A stretch of DNA of 64,000 bases from BM003 sp963699835 (GTDB taxonomy: Bacteria; Pseudomonadota; Gammaproteobacteria; Steroidobacterales; BM003), in the NCBI GenBank assembly GCA_963699835.1, contig CAVOVJ010000011.1, forward strand, positions 62,001-126,000, in the 5' to 3' direction. Shown here piece after piece: positions 44,129 through 54,500 of this stretch; position 1 is the stretch's first letter; every line of letters starts with the position of its first letter. Under the pieces are notes generated by a model that was not told the origin of the DNA, searched no databases, and saw nothing but the letters and a program-made list of their open reading frames with translations. The translations under genes and the position numbers were made by a program.

Positions 44129-44698
44129 ATGGCTACCTATAGCACGAATGAATTCCGCTCCGGTTTGAAGATTCTGATGGACGGTGATCCCTGCAACATT
44201 GTCGAGAATGAGTTCGTCAAGCCCGGCAAGGGCCAGGCTTTCAGTCGGGTCAAAATCCGCAACCTCAAGACCGGTCGCGTCGTCGACAAGACGTTCAAGT
44301 CCGGCGAAACGGTCGAGGCAGCCGACGTCCTGGAAACGGAGATGCAATATCTCTACGAAGATGGAGAGTTCTGGCATTTCATGGTCGCGGATACCTTCGA
44401 GCAATACGCGGCCGATGCGAAAGCGGTCGGCGATTCGGCAAAGTGGCTGAAAGAGCAGGACATGTGCCAGGTCACGTTGTGGAACAACGCCCCGATTCTC
44501 GTTGCACCGCCAAATTTCGTCGTGCTCGAAGTCACCGAGACGGATCCGGGCGTGCGTGGGGATACCGCCCAGGGCGGCGTGAAGCCGGCCACGCTGAGTA
44601 CAGGTGCGGTAGTACGTGTTCCCCTGTTTCTCGAAATTGGCGACGTCATCAAGGTCGATACGCGCAGCGGTGAATATGTTTCCCGGGCCAAGGATTAG
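44129..44698 (+). CDS. efp: Elongation factor P
   Basis: 189 residues, three beta domains. EF-P rescues ribosomes stalled at polyproline. The modified lysine is K34 in VKPGKGQAF, which EpmA charges with beta-lysine. The flanking genes epmB (divergent) and epmA (38 bases downstream) make the full modification set. ATG 44129 fits MATYSTNEFRSGLKI. The C-terminal SGEYVSRAKD is typical. Confidence 0.98.
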   Translation: MATYSTNEFRSGLKILMDGDPCNIVENEFVKPGKGQAFSRVKIRNLKTGRVVDKTFKSGETVEAADVLETEMQYLYEDGEFWHFMVADTFEQYAADAKAVGDSAKWLKEQDMCQVTLWNNAPILVAPPNFVVLEVTETDPGVRGDTAQGGVKPATLSTGAVVRVPLFLEIGDVIKVDTRSGEYVSRAKD

Positions 44699-44736
44699 GA
44701 GTCTGGCGGCTTGAGCTGTGTGTTGCCGCGGCCATC

Positions 44737-45711
44737 GTGGCGCTGAGCGCTGACTGGCGTCCCGGTGCCGACATCGGGACATTGCGCCTGCGGGCGGAGT
44801 TGCTGCGCAGGATAAGACGCTTTTTCGAGCGCGAAGGCGTGCTTGAGGTTGAGACGCCGGCGTTGTCGCGGGCGGCGACAACCGACCCGCATATCCGCAG
44901 TATGACCGCTACTACGGCATCCGGTCGGCCCCGCTTCCTGCACACGTCGCCGGAATTTGCCATGAAACGTCTGCTGGCCGCCGGTGCGGGTGACATCTTC
45001 CAGGTTTGCCGCGTTTTCCGCGGCGAGGAGTCGGGTGCACGCCACAACCCTGAATTCTCGATGCTCGAGTATTACCGCACAGGCATGGATCACCATGACC
45101 TGATGCGCGATCTGGCGAATCTGATCGCCGCCGTTACCGCGGGATGGCTGGATCTGGGGGAGCCGGATTTCGTCTCCTATGCCCGGGCGTTTTCCGATTT
45201 CGCCGGCTGCGATCCGTTTAACGATGATGCGACGACGATGGCCGCGGCCATTTCCGCGCGCGGGATCGATGTGCCCGATTCGATACTTGACGAACGCGAC
45301 GCCTTGATCGATCTGGCGATGGCAGCACTGGTCTGTCCGCAGATGGGGCATGGGCGGATCAGTTTCGTATATGATTTTCCGCTGCAACAGGCGGCGCTCG
45401 CCACGATCAGACCGGGCGATCAGCCAGTGGCCGAGCGATTCGAGGCGTTTATCGACGGGATGGAGCTGGCCAATGGCTTTAACGAGTTGCGCGATGCGGC
45501 GGAACAGCGGCGTCGGTTCGACACGGATCTCGCGCGTCGGGAGCACCTCGGATTGCCGCGCGTAGCAGTTGACGAGCGTTTTCTTGCGGCGCTCGAGGCC
45601 GGGATGCCCGCGTGCGCGGGAGTGGCACTGGGCCTGGATCGACTGCTGATGCTGGTTGCCGGGGCGGACACGCTCGATAAGGTGCTCGCGTTTGGCTGGG
45701 ACAGGGTATGA
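44737..45711 (+). CDS. epmA: EF-P (R)-beta-lysine ligase EpmA (GenX/PoxA)
   Basis: 324 residues starting at GTG 44737. A class II lysyl-tRNA-synthetase-like catalytic core without the anticodon-binding domain: motif 2 FQVCRVFRGEESGARHNPEF and motif 3 GVALGLDRLLML, with EVETPALSRAATTDPHI near the start. It activates beta-lysine and joins it to K34 of EF-P. The fRMsr gene follows after 25 bases. Confidence 0.95.
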   Translation: MALSADWRPGADIGTLRLRAELLRRIRRFFEREGVLEVETPALSRAATTDPHIRSMTATTASGRPRFLHTSPEFAMKRLLAAGAGDIFQVCRVFRGEESGARHNPEFSMLEYYRTGMDHHDLMRDLANLIAAVTAGWLDLGEPDFVSYARAFSDFAGCDPFNDDATTMAAAISARGIDVPDSILDERDALIDLAMAALVCPQMGHGRISFVYDFPLQQAALATIRPGDQPVAERFEAFIDGMELANGFNELRDAAEQRRRFDTDLARREHLGLPRVAVDERFLAALEAGMPACAGVALGLDRLLMLVAGADTLDKVLAFGWDRV

Positions 45712-45736
45712 GTGCATTCGCGAATGGAGCACGATT

Positions 45737-46216
45737 TTGAGCGCAGGAACCAGGTCCCTGGATTTCGGTATGTTGCGCGCGGCCGCCGGCGCATTGATGG
45801 AGGGAGAGCGTGATGTCATAGCCAACGCCGCCAATCTGGCGGCGCTGTTGTTTCACGAACTCGCCGATGTCAATTGGGTCGGTTTCTATTTTTTCCGCGA
45901 CGGCGAGCTTGTAGTCGGTCCGTTCCAGGGCCGTCCGGCGTGTGTGCGTATCGCGCTGGGCGCAGGTGTCTGTGGCACCGCTGCTGCCACGCTTACCACG
46001 CAGCGGGTGGCGGACGTGCACAGTTTCGCCGGCCATATTGCCTGCGACGCGGCGTCCAATTCCGAGATCGTCGTACCGCTGGTGCGCAACGGAGAGCTGC
46101 TAGGCGTGCTCGATGTCGACAGCCCGTCGTTTGATCGCTTTGATGAACACGACCAGTCCGGGCTCGAGCTTATTGCCGCCGATTTCGTTGCCGCGCTGGG
46201 CCGCGCTGAGCCCTGA
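45737..46216 (+). CDS. msrC: Free methionine-(R)-sulfoxide reductase (GAF domain)
   Basis: 159 residues from TTG 45737 with GGAGC upstream. Single GAF domain with the catalytic cysteines in PACVRIALGAGVCGTAAAT and HIACDAASNSEIVVPL, as in E. coli fRMsr (YebR), and FYFF in NWVGFYFFRDGE. It reduces free methionine-R-sulfoxide, with thioredoxin as donor. Its TGA abuts the convergent psd stop (TGATCA). Confidence 0.92.
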   Translation: MSAGTRSLDFGMLRAAAGALMEGERDVIANAANLAALLFHELADVNWVGFYFFRDGELVVGPFQGRPACVRIALGAGVCGTAAATLTTQRVADVHSFAGHIACDAASNSEIVVPLVRNGELLGVLDVDSPSFDRFDEHDQSGLELIAADFVAALGRAEP

Positions 46217-47110
46217 TCAGGTTGTTCGCTTGCCTGTGGCCCGGGCAATGGACATACCCAGCCGCACGCTCTGCTCGCTGGCCAGCTGCGGGTCCCATTC
46301 CGCGCTGCCTCTGGGTAACAACAAAATCACGGTCGAACCCATGTTGAAGCGACCCATTTCGGTGCCTTTGGCCAGTTCGGGTCCACTGTCGACGTAAGTT
46401 CTGTGCGTTACCGCGCCACCACGCGGAGGTGTGATTTCCCCGGCCCAGACGGTCTCGATACTGCCCACGAACAACGCTCCCACCAGCACCATTGCCAGCG
46501 GTCCGACTGCTGTATCGAACAGGCACGCAACCCGTTCGTTGCGTGCGAACAGATTCGGGACGGTGCGCGCGGTGGCCGCGTTGACGCTGAACAGCCGGCC
46601 GGGGATGTAGACGGTTTCGGTAAGTTTTCCGTCGCTCGGCATATGGATGCGATGGTAGTTGTACGGGGCGAGATAAATCGTCGCGAACAAGCCGCCGTCG
46701 AACAGTTCGGCCAGATCGGCGCGGTCGCCGAGCAGTTCACGCACGCCGAAGCGGTGCCCTTTTGCCTGTACCAGCTGGCCATCCCGGAGTTCGCCGATCT
46801 GGCTGATGGTGCCATCGACCGGGCATGCCAGCACATCGGAACCCGCGGCGATCTCGCGTGCGCCGGGTTTCAATGCGCGGGTAAAAAACGCATTGAACGT
46901 CGGATAGCGGTCGAGGTCATCTTCTACCGCCTCGCCCAGGTCGATGGCAAAGTGCTTGACGAACCAGCGAGTAAAGGGTTTGCGGAACCAGTTCGCCTCG
47001 AGCCGGGTGAGCCAGTGCATCACGCGCGACAGTGCGTGCTGCGGGAGCACCTGCTGGAGTAAGGCAAACAGGCGGTCGAAGATGCTGGCGCCCTGGTTGT
47101 CGTGGCTCAA
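46217..47110 (-). CDS. psd: Phosphatidylserine decarboxylase proenzyme
   Basis: 297 residues. The self-cleavage site GST occurs in FNMGSTVILLLP near the C-terminus; the new N-terminal Ser becomes the pyruvoyl group. Also seen: NAFFTRALKPGAR, CPVDGTISQIG and the YNYHRIHMP motif with its essential His. It makes phosphatidylethanolamine at the inner membrane. Starts with an ATG at 47110, 18 bases after the PCuAC stop. Confidence 0.96.
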   Translation of the reverse strand: MSHDNQGASIFDRLFALLQQVLPQHALSRVMHWLTRLEANWFRKPFTRWFVKHFAIDLGEAVEDDLDRYPTFNAFFTRALKPGAREIAAGSDVLACPVDGTISQIGELRDGQLVQAKGHRFGVRELLGDRADLAELFDGGLFATIYLAPYNYHRIHMPSDGKLTETVYIPGRLFSVNAATARTVPNLFARNERVACLFDTAVGPLAMVLVGALFVGSIETVWAGEITPPRGGAVTHRTYVDSGPELAKGTEMGRFNMGSTVILLLPRGSAEWDPQLASEQSVRLGMSIARATGKRTT

Positions 47111-47128
47111 GTCGGTGGCCCCATGCAG

Positions 47129-47548
47129 CTAGTCGGACGGGTGCCGGACTGCAGCGGTGAATGACACGGTGCGTCCGTCGTCAAGTTGCAGGTCGAAAGC
47201 GATGACCTGACCGGGCTCGATAGTTCCGCGCGGCCGCATCAACATCAGGTGGCGGCCGTGCGGCTCGAACCGAATCGTCTCGCCCGGACCCACGACAACG
47301 CTGTCTTCCTGTTGCATCCGGCTGATGCCGTCAGCGTTGATCGTGCGGTGTATTTCGACCAGGCCGAAAGCCCCGCTTGAGGCGGCGACGATGGTCTGAT
47401 CGTGGCCGGTCCGGTTGGTGAATTCGAAATAGGCTGCAGTCATCCCGCTGCCGGGGGGCATGGCGCGCACCCATGGGTCTGCGATCACTACGTCTTCGCC
47501 ACCGGAACACGCGCTCAGCAGGAGCACAGCCCACGCCAGTATTCTCAT
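47129..47548 (-). CDS. Periplasmic copper chaperone, PCu(A)C family lipoprotein
   Basis: 139 residues. N-terminal lipobox LLLSAC. The copper motif is present: His in LVEIHRTI, Met in SRMQQ, then HGRHLMLMRP. The protein delivers Cu(I) to the CuA or CuB site of cytochrome oxidase in the periplasm. Its start overlaps the SCO stop (ATGA), so the two copper genes are coupled. Cupredoxin-like, 139 residues is normal. Confidence 0.92.
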   Translation of the reverse strand: MRILAWAVLLLSACSGGEDVVIADPWVRAMPPGSGMTAAYFEFTNRTGHDQTIVAASSGAFGLVEIHRTINADGISRMQQEDSVVVGPGETIRFEPHGRHLMLMRPRGTIEPGQVIAFDLQLDDGRTVSFTAAVRHPSD

Positions 47549-48183
47549 CTTCGGCTCTCCAGGTAGCTTACGGTCGCTTCGTATCTGGCAGCGAGGTCAG
47601 CGGCCTCAAGAGGGGGAGAAAAAAGCGCCGCCTGACGACCTGTCGGATCGATCAGGAAAATCGATGCGGTGTGGTCCACCGTGTAATCGCCGTCATCGCG
47701 AGGAATTTTCTGATGGGCGACGCCAAGCGCTGCCGTCAGCGCGTCGATTTCGGCGGTCGTGCCGGTTACGCCAACAAAAGTCGGGTCGAAAAACGGAACG
47801 TAATCGCGCAGTCTGGTGACCGTATCGCGCTCGGGGTCGACCGAAATCATCACCACCTCCGGCCGCCGCGAAGCGGGCAGATCGCCGAGCAGCGCTACGC
47901 TTCGAGCCAGGGTGTTCAGGGTCGCGGGACAGACGTCGGGACACTGGGTAAAACCGAAGAACAGCAAGCTCCAGTGCCCCTGCAGTCGTTGCGGGTCGAA
48001 GGCTTCGTCGTTATGGTCGGTCAGCGCAAACCGGGGGATCGGCCGGGTGGCGCTGAAGATGGTCGCGTCGATGTCTTCGGGCGCGACCATCCCGGCCGAC
48101 TGCATCCGGTATGCGGTAAAGGCGCCGGCAAGCGCTGCGAACAGCGCGAGCGTGGCGGCGAGTATGCGAAGTGGCACAGACAT
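47545..48183 (-). CDS. SCO1/SenC family cytochrome-oxidase copper-assembly protein
   Basis: 212 residues. Single N-terminal membrane helix (LAATLALFAALAGAF), thioredoxin-like fold with the copper CxxxC (TQCPDVCPA) and the third ligand His in VDHTASIFLI. It loads copper into CuA of cytochrome oxidase in the periplasm. Divergent from prmB (78 bases between starts). Confidence 0.93.
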   Translation of the reverse strand: MSVPLRILAATLALFAALAGAFTAYRMQSAGMVAPEDIDATIFSATRPIPRFALTDHNDEAFDPQRLQGHWSLLFFGFTQCPDVCPATLNTLARSVALLGDLPASRRPEVVMISVDPERDTVTRLRDYVPFFDPTFVGVTGTTAEIDALTAALGVAHQKIPRDDGDYTVDHTASIFLIDPTGRQAALFSPPLEAADLAARYEATVSYLESRR

Positions 48184-48261
48184 AGCCAGTCATTATCCCA
48201 CAACCGCGGGTGCGCTCCACGTCGGCCGGGCTATCATGTGCGGCAGATGTGGGGAGCGACG

Positions 48262-49203
48262 ATGGCTGACGACGAGAACGGGTATGCGGACCTGGCGGCA
48301 GGGACAACTGTCGCCGACGCAATCGCCTGGGCTGCCGTTCATTTCCGTGATGCGGGGGTTCATTTCGGCCATGGTACGGACAATGCCGGCGATGAGGCGG
48401 CGGCGCTGGTCTTCCACGTCGTTGCTGCCACGTACCCGGTGTCTGGCGCGGATTACGCCAGGCGGCTGGATGCCGGGCAGCTGCGGCGGCTGACGGAAAT
48501 CGTCGAGGCGCGGATCGCGAGCCGCGATCCGGCGGCCTATCTGATTAACGAGGCGTGGTTCGCGGGGCTGCGGTTTTACGTCGACAGTCGTGTCCTGGTA
48601 CCACGATCGCCAATTGCCGAACTGATCGGTGACCGCTTCGAGCCGTGGACCGATTCCGGCTCTGTCGCGCGAGTGCTCGATCTTTGTACCGGGAGCGGAT
48701 GTATCGCGATAGCCTGCGCCGCCGCGTTCCCGGAGGCCACCGTGGACGCCAGCGATGTGTCGGCGGACGCGCTCGACGTGGCGGCGATCAACGTCGCGCA
48801 ACACGGGCTGGAGGACAGGGTGGGGCTGGTGCTGTCGGATCTCTTCGAGAACCTCGAAGGACGCCGGTACGACCTGATTGTCAGCAACCCACCGTATGTC
48901 AGTCAGTCGGAAATGGAGCAGCTGCCGGCGGAGTACATTCGCGAACCGAGCCTCGGTCTCGAGGCCGGGAAGGACGGCTTGCGGCTGGCACGACGAATTC
49001 TCGACAATGCGCGCCAGCACCTGACCGACAACGGCTTGCTTGTCGTCGAGGTCGGTGCCAGCCAGGCCGCGCTGGAGGCAGCATACCCGAGGGTGCCGTT
49101 CACCTGGGTCGAGTTCGAACATGGCGGCGAAGGTGTGTTTTTAATGAGTGCCGGCGAACTCGATGCATTCGCTGCCGAATTCGCCGCCGCCAGGGAGAAA
49201 TAA
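48262..49203 (+). CDS. prmB: 50S ribosomal protein L3 glutamine methyltransferase PrmB
   Basis: 313 residues. HemK-family methyltransferase with motif I LDLCTGSGCIAIACA and the NPPY catalytic motif in IVSNPPYVSQSEM. PrmB (not PrmC) is favoured by the N-terminal domain and RVLVPRSPIAELI. It methylates L3 on glutamine. ATG 48262 has GGGGAG 4 bases upstream; an in-frame ATG at 48247 has no ribosome site. aroC follows by 4 bases. Confidence 0.92.
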   Translation: MADDENGYADLAAGTTVADAIAWAAVHFRDAGVHFGHGTDNAGDEAAALVFHVVAATYPVSGADYARRLDAGQLRRLTEIVEARIASRDPAAYLINEAWFAGLRFYVDSRVLVPRSPIAELIGDRFEPWTDSGSVARVLDLCTGSGCIAIACAAAFPEATVDASDVSADALDVAAINVAQHGLEDRVGLVLSDLFENLEGRRYDLIVSNPPYVSQSEMEQLPAEYIREPSLGLEAGKDGLRLARRILDNARQHLTDNGLLVVEVGASQAALEAAYPRVPFTWVEFEHGGEGVFLMSAGELDAFAAEFAAAREK

Positions 49204-49207
49204 GAGA

Positions 49208-50299
49208 ATGGCCGGTAACACGCAGGGCAAGCTTTTCACGGTGACGACATTCGGCGAAAGCCACGGTCCCGGTTTGGGCTGTATCGTAGACGGGTGCCCA
49301 CCCGGGCTCGCATTGTCGGAAGACGATATTCAGGCTGATGTCGAACGCCGCCGGACCGGGCGCAGCCGGCATACGAGCCAGCGCAAGGAATCCGATTCGA
49401 TCCGCATCATGTCGGGCGTCTTCGAAGGACGCACGACCGGCACCCCGATCGGGATGGTCGTCGAGAACGAGGACCAGCGACCGCGTGATTACAGCGAGAT
49501 AATGGACCGTTTTCGCCCCGGGCACGCCGACTACACCTATCAGCAGAAGTTTGGTTTCCGCGACTACCGCGGCGGAGGCCGCTCCTCGGCACGCGAAACG
49601 GTGATGCGTGTCGCCGCCGGCGCGATCGCACGCAAATACCTGCGCGAGCGGCTTGGCATCCGCATTTACGGCTACCTCGCCCAGCTCGGGCCGATCGTGC
49701 TCGAGCCGGTTGCGCCGGAGACCGTGGATGACAATCCGTTTTTCTGCCCCGATCCGGCCCGCGTCGACGAACTGGAAAGTTACATGGACGCGTTGCGCAA
49801 ATCGCGGGATTCGGTCGGCGCCAAAGTCGTGACGATCGCGACGGGCGTGCCACCCGGTTTGGGCGAGCCGGTGTTTGACCGGCTGGACGCCGATATTGCG
49901 CACGCAATGATGAACATCAATGCGGTCAAGGGCGTCGAGATCGGCGCCGGTTTTGCCTGTGTCGCACAAAAAGGCACGGAGCATCGTGACGAAATCACTG
50001 CAGCCGGGTTCCAGTCGAATCACGCGGGCGGGGTACTCGGCGGCATCTCGTCGGGTCAGGATCTGGTTGTAAGTATCGCGTTGAAGCCCACTTCGAGTAT
50101 TCCCACAGCGGGCCGAACCGTTGACATTGCGGGTAACGAGGTGGAAGTGCTGACCAAGGGCCGTCACGATCCGTGCGTTGGTTTGCGCGCCACCCCGATC
50201 GCGGAGGCGCAGCTGGCACTTGTGATCATGGATCACTATTTGCGCCAGCGCGGGCAGAATGCGGACGTGCGCAGCGTGACACCGGTGGTCAAAGCCTGA
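49208..50299 (+). CDS. aroC: Chorismate synthase
   Basis: 363 residues. Signature motifs: TTFGESHGPGLGCIVDG, GRGGGRSSARET-like YRGGGRSSARET and RHDPCVGLRATPIAEA. Uses reduced FMN to make chorismate from EPSP, the last shared step to aromatic amino acids, folate and ubiquinone. Start ATG 49208 fits the family. The 119 bases to asd hold no gene; a weak CCCGTC/GACGGG hairpin with a 15-base loop is the only structure. Confidence 0.97.
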   Translation: MAGNTQGKLFTVTTFGESHGPGLGCIVDGCPPGLALSEDDIQADVERRRTGRSRHTSQRKESDSIRIMSGVFEGRTTGTPIGMVVENEDQRPRDYSEIMDRFRPGHADYTYQQKFGFRDYRGGGRSSARETVMRVAAGAIARKYLRERLGIRIYGYLAQLGPIVLEPVAPETVDDNPFFCPDPARVDELESYMDALRKSRDSVGAKVVTIATGVPPGLGEPVFDRLDADIAHAMMNINAVKGVEIGAGFACVAQKGTEHRDEITAAGFQSNHAGGVLGGISSGQDLVVSIALKPTSSIPTAGRTVDIAGNEVEVLTKGRHDPCVGLRATPIAEAQLALVIMDHYLRQRGQNADVRSVTPVVKA

Positions 50300-50418
50300 C
50301 CGGGACCCGTCCGAGCGAGGCCTGCAGACGGGCAATGCTCTGACGCCATGGAGAGAATCTCGCGGTTTGCGATGACGCAGGGTGTTCGCAGCCGACCCTT
50401 TCACGATACGAGTAATAA

Positions 50419-51444
50419 ATGATGAGCAAGAAATTCAATGTCGCGGTTGTGGGTGCAACCGGGCTGGTCGGGGAAACGATGATCGCCTTGCTCGAGGAGC
50501 GGGCATTTCCGGTGGCGGCATTTCATCCTCTTGCCAGCGAACGCTCGGCTGGCTCGAAAATTCGCTTTGGCAAACGCGAATATACGGTCGGTGTCCTTGA
50601 GGACTTCGATTTTTCCGGCACGGACATCGCGATGTTCTCGGCGGGCGGGTCGGTGTCCGACATTCATGCGCCGCGAGCAGGTGAAGCGGGGTGTGTGGTC
50701 ATCGACAATACGTCGCGTTTTCGTTACGACGACGACATCCCGCTGGTTGTGCCGGAAGTCAATCCGGAGGCACTGGAGGAGTTCCGCAACCGCAACATCA
50801 TCGCCAACCCCAATTGCTCGACTATCCAGATGCTGGTTGCGCTCAATCCGTTGCGTAATGCAGCCGGCATAGAACGTATCGATGTCGCAACCTACCAGTC
50901 TGTGTCAGGTGCCGGCCGCCGCCATATGGAGGAACTGGCGAGCCAGACTGCGGCACTGCTGAACGGCAGAGACGTAAAAAGCGATCTTTATCCCCGCCAG
51001 ATAGCGTTCAACGCGATCCCCCAGATCGATGTCTTCGAGGACAACGGGTTTACCCGCGAGGAGATGAAAATGGTCTGGGAAACGCACAAGATCTTCGCCG
51101 ACACGTCGATCGAGGTAAATGCCACGGCGGTCCGTGTGCCGGTGTTCTTCGGTCACTCTGAGGCGGTCCACGTGCGTACGCGACAACCTCTGACCGCCGC
51201 CGCGGCACGAAAATTGCTGAAAAAGGCCCCCGGCGTGCGCCTGATGGACGATCCCGATAATGCGACGTACCCCACAGCAGTCAGCGACGCCGCCGGTCAT
51301 GATCCGGTTTATGTTGGACGCGTGCGCGACGACCTTTTCGATGAGTGCGGTTTGAACCTGTGGGTGGTCGCTGATAACGTGCGCAAGGGTGCGGCGCTGA
51401 ATAGCTTGCAAATCGCTGAATTGTTGGTAAAAAGCTATTTGTAA
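50419..51444 (+). CDS. asd: Aspartate-semialdehyde dehydrogenase
   Basis: 341 residues. N-terminal NADP fold VAVVGATGLVGETM, catalytic Cys133 in NPNCSTIQ and the active-site His-containing RVPVFFGHSEAV. It supplies aspartate semialdehyde to Lys, DAP, Met and Thr synthesis. Two adjacent ATG codons (50419 and 50422) could start; the ribosome site is weak at both. First gene of the conserved asd-fimV-truA run. Confidence 0.95.
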   Translation: MMSKKFNVAVVGATGLVGETMIALLEERAFPVAAFHPLASERSAGSKIRFGKREYTVGVLEDFDFSGTDIAMFSAGGSVSDIHAPRAGEAGCVVIDNTSRFRYDDDIPLVVPEVNPEALEEFRNRNIIANPNCSTIQMLVALNPLRNAAGIERIDVATYQSVSGAGRRHMEELASQTAALLNGRDVKSDLYPRQIAFNAIPQIDVFEDNGFTREEMKMVWETHKIFADTSIEVNATAVRVPVFFGHSEAVHVRTRQPLTAAAARKLLKKAPGVRLMDDPDNATYPTAVSDAAGHDPVYVGRVRDDLFDECGLNLWVVADNVRKGAALNSLQIAELLVKSYL

Positions 51445-51551
51445 GCTATAGTTAGCCGATTATTTAAAAGAGGCTTATTAGCTTCTACGCGGGCCCCCAA
51501 AGCGGTGGCTCGAACGGCCCGAATTGGGGTATGGGACCAAAGGGAGCATTC
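51445..51551 (+). promoter_or_regulatory. AT-rich fimV upstream region
   Basis: 51425-51490 is much richer in A+T than the rest of the window (runs such as TTATTTAAAAG). It overlaps the end of asd and holds several -35/-10-like hexamers (TTGTAA at 51439, TATTTA at 51461) but no clear pair. It probably serves the fimV promoter. Confidence 0.35.
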
Positions 51552-54500
51552 ATGGCGCGGCATATTTCCATCCTGAGCCTGCTGCTTAGCACTTATTTGT
51601 TGTCGGCATCTGCCTGGGGGCTGGCGCTCGGTGACATCGAACTCAAATCGAATCTTAACCAGCCTTTCCGTGCTGAAATTACCGTCGAGGGCGCAAGCCG
51701 CGACGACGTTACGGGGCTGACGGTCCAGCTGGCGCCACGCGCCGCATTCGATCGCCTGGGTCTGGACTATCCCGAGTACCTCCAGGGTTTCAACCTCAGG
51801 ACCGAGTTACGCCCCGACGGCGATGCCGCGGTCATTGTGACGTCGTCGGCGTCTGTGACCGAGCCTTTTGTCACGATTCTGGTTGAGGCGGTCTGGGCCC
51901 GCGGTCGTTTGTTGCGTGAGTACACGGTGTTTCTGGATCCACCGACGTTTGTCGCGCCCGCTCCCGCGCCCGCTCCGGTGCGAGCGCCGAGCACCACAAC
52001 CGAAACCCGAACGACAGGAACCGTAGTCAGGCAGCCGTCTTCGCCTGCGTCAGCCACCGCGCCGGTCGAGCAGCCCGCAGGTCAACCCTTTGACGCGCCG
52101 GGCGACAGTTACCGAGTGCAGCGCAACGATACATTGTGGAAGATCGCCGATCGCTATCGACCTGACAACAGTGTCAGTGTCAATCAGATGATGATGGCGA
52201 TTTACGAGGCCAATCCCAACGCATTCATGGGACGCAACATCAATCTTGTCCGCGCGGGTTCGATTCTGCGGATACCCGATCGCGCGGCGGTCACCGCGAT
52301 TTCGACAGCTCAGGCGAATGCCGAGGTCGCGCGCCAGTACGAGGAATGGCGAAGTGGCGGTGCATACACGGCGCCGTCGGAGCCGGTTGCCAGGCTGGAG
52401 CTGCGCCCGCCCAGTGAAGCGAGCTCGCCCGGCGTGGGCGGCCAGCCGGTTACCGGCGACGCCGAGCTGACCCGAGAAAATCTCGAGCTCCGGGACGAAC
52501 TCGAAGGCGTGCGCGAAGAACTAGAGGAATCGCAACGGCTGTTGCAGTTGCGTGACGAGGAGATGGCGCAGTTGCAGCAGCGTTTGCGGGCCATCGAGGA
52601 GGCCGAGACTGAGATTGTATCGCCGGTCACGCCGGCCCAGCCCGAAGAACTGGCGTCGCAGCCGGAACCCGAACCGGTCGCCGAAGCGGAGACGCCGCCG
52701 GCCGCGGTGAAACCGGCAGCACGGCCCACCGCAGACGAATCGCTGTTCAGCAAGCTGATCGGTTTCGTTACAGCGCCTTTATTCCTGATTCTGCTTGGCC
52801 TTGCTGTAATTGCCGCGGCCTTGTTCGCAGTGATCCGCCGCCGCCGCGCCGCCGCCGAAGAATTCGTTGAGCCCTGGGACAGCGCCGGTCAGGCCGCGGA
52901 TGATTCGTCGCTGACCAGTCAGACGCAGACATTGACCGAACTGCCGGTCCGCGCCCGAGGCGAAGAGTCGATTGTCGTCGAGGAGAGCATGTCCGCGGAG
53001 GACACCGGCAGTCTCGAGATCCCGGTATTCGAGGCGGGAACAGAGGCAACCGGCAGCTTCGAACTTCCGGATTTCGAGACGACGGCCGAGACCACGGGCA
53101 GTCTAGAATTGCCGACGTTCGACGATCTGGGTAAGACAGAGGCTCCGGCTGGGGCGCTCCCGGAAGTGGAGCCGGACAGGGTCGAGATTTCCGCCATCGA
53201 CGAGTTGTCCAACACGATCATGGAGCGTCTTGGCCAGGATCAGGGCGACCCGATTGGCGAGGCCGATTTCCACATGGCTTACGGCCTGTATGACCAGGCG
53301 GCCGATGTTGTTAGATCTGCGCTGCAGGCGGCGCCGGAGCGCCGTGATCTTCGTGCCAAGCTGGCGGAGATTTTCTTCGTCTGGGGCAACAAGGACCAGT
53401 TCCTGGAAAGTGCCCAGAAGTTGTTCGACACCCGCGAAGACGGTTCTGATGCGGATTGGGACAAGATCCTGATCATGGGCAAGCAGATCGCTCCCGAGGA
53501 GCCGATCTTCTCTGGTGAGCTGCGGTCCGCGGGTGACGAGCCGGTCGACCTGGCGTTGGAGGCGACCGCGATTGCGCCGCCGGTTGATCTGTCGCTTGAC
53601 GAGGAAGACCAAGGTGGTGTCGATCTCGATTTCGGTGACGCGCTCGAGACCGGAGGAGATACCCGCGAGACACCCGCGCTGACCGAGACCGGGGCAGTCG
53701 CCGACAAACGGCTCGAAACCGGCGCCGGTGAGGAGGACGAAGGGCTGGATTTCGATTTCGGCGGCGATACGCAGGAGAATCCGACGCTTGAAACGGCAGC
53801 GGCCGATAGCCCGACTGTGGAAACGCCGACGATCGAAAGCATGTCGCTGGACGGGCCAACGATGGAGACTCCGACGCTCGAGACTCCGGCCGTCGATATG
53901 CCAACGATGGAGACTCCGACGCTTGAGACTCCGGCCGTCGACATGCCAACGATGGAAACTCCGACGCTGGAGACGCCGTGGCTCGATACCGAGTCGGAAA
54001 TGGCCGACACCATAGAGCAGAAAATGGAGCTCGGCGCGGACGTCGACGCGGCCGCGGGCGGTGACAGGACTTCGGAGACGGCAGAGATCGATCTCGACGA
54101 TCTTGGTCTTGATGTCAATCTTGACGACAGCTTTCTCGGACCGCTGGACCGCACTGGCCAGTCCGAGGCGCTCGACGTTGACGAAGACCTGAGTGCAGCC
54201 GATGGCGCCGCGTCTACTGGCATTCGTAAGGTCGATTTCGACTTTTCCGACGTGGCGGGGCACGAGGAGGATGCCGGGCACTCGGAAACCGAGACCCTGG
54301 CTGCGACAGATCTGGCGGAACCGGAAGCGGTGATCGGAGACGAAGATGCGACGATGCTTGCGACCGCGCTGCCGGATGCCCCGGAGTTTTTCGATACGGA
54401 TACCGCATCGGTTAAAGCTATCGATGATGCTTCGGCTATCGATCTCGACCTTGGCGATCTGATCGATGAGGCCGAAAGCGTCGAGTTCGGCGATACCGTT

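Noticed and set aside
46211..46220. CTGATCAG palindrome at the msrC/psd junction as a regulatory site
   Set aside because: It results from the abutting convergent stop codons TGA and TCA and has no further symmetry.
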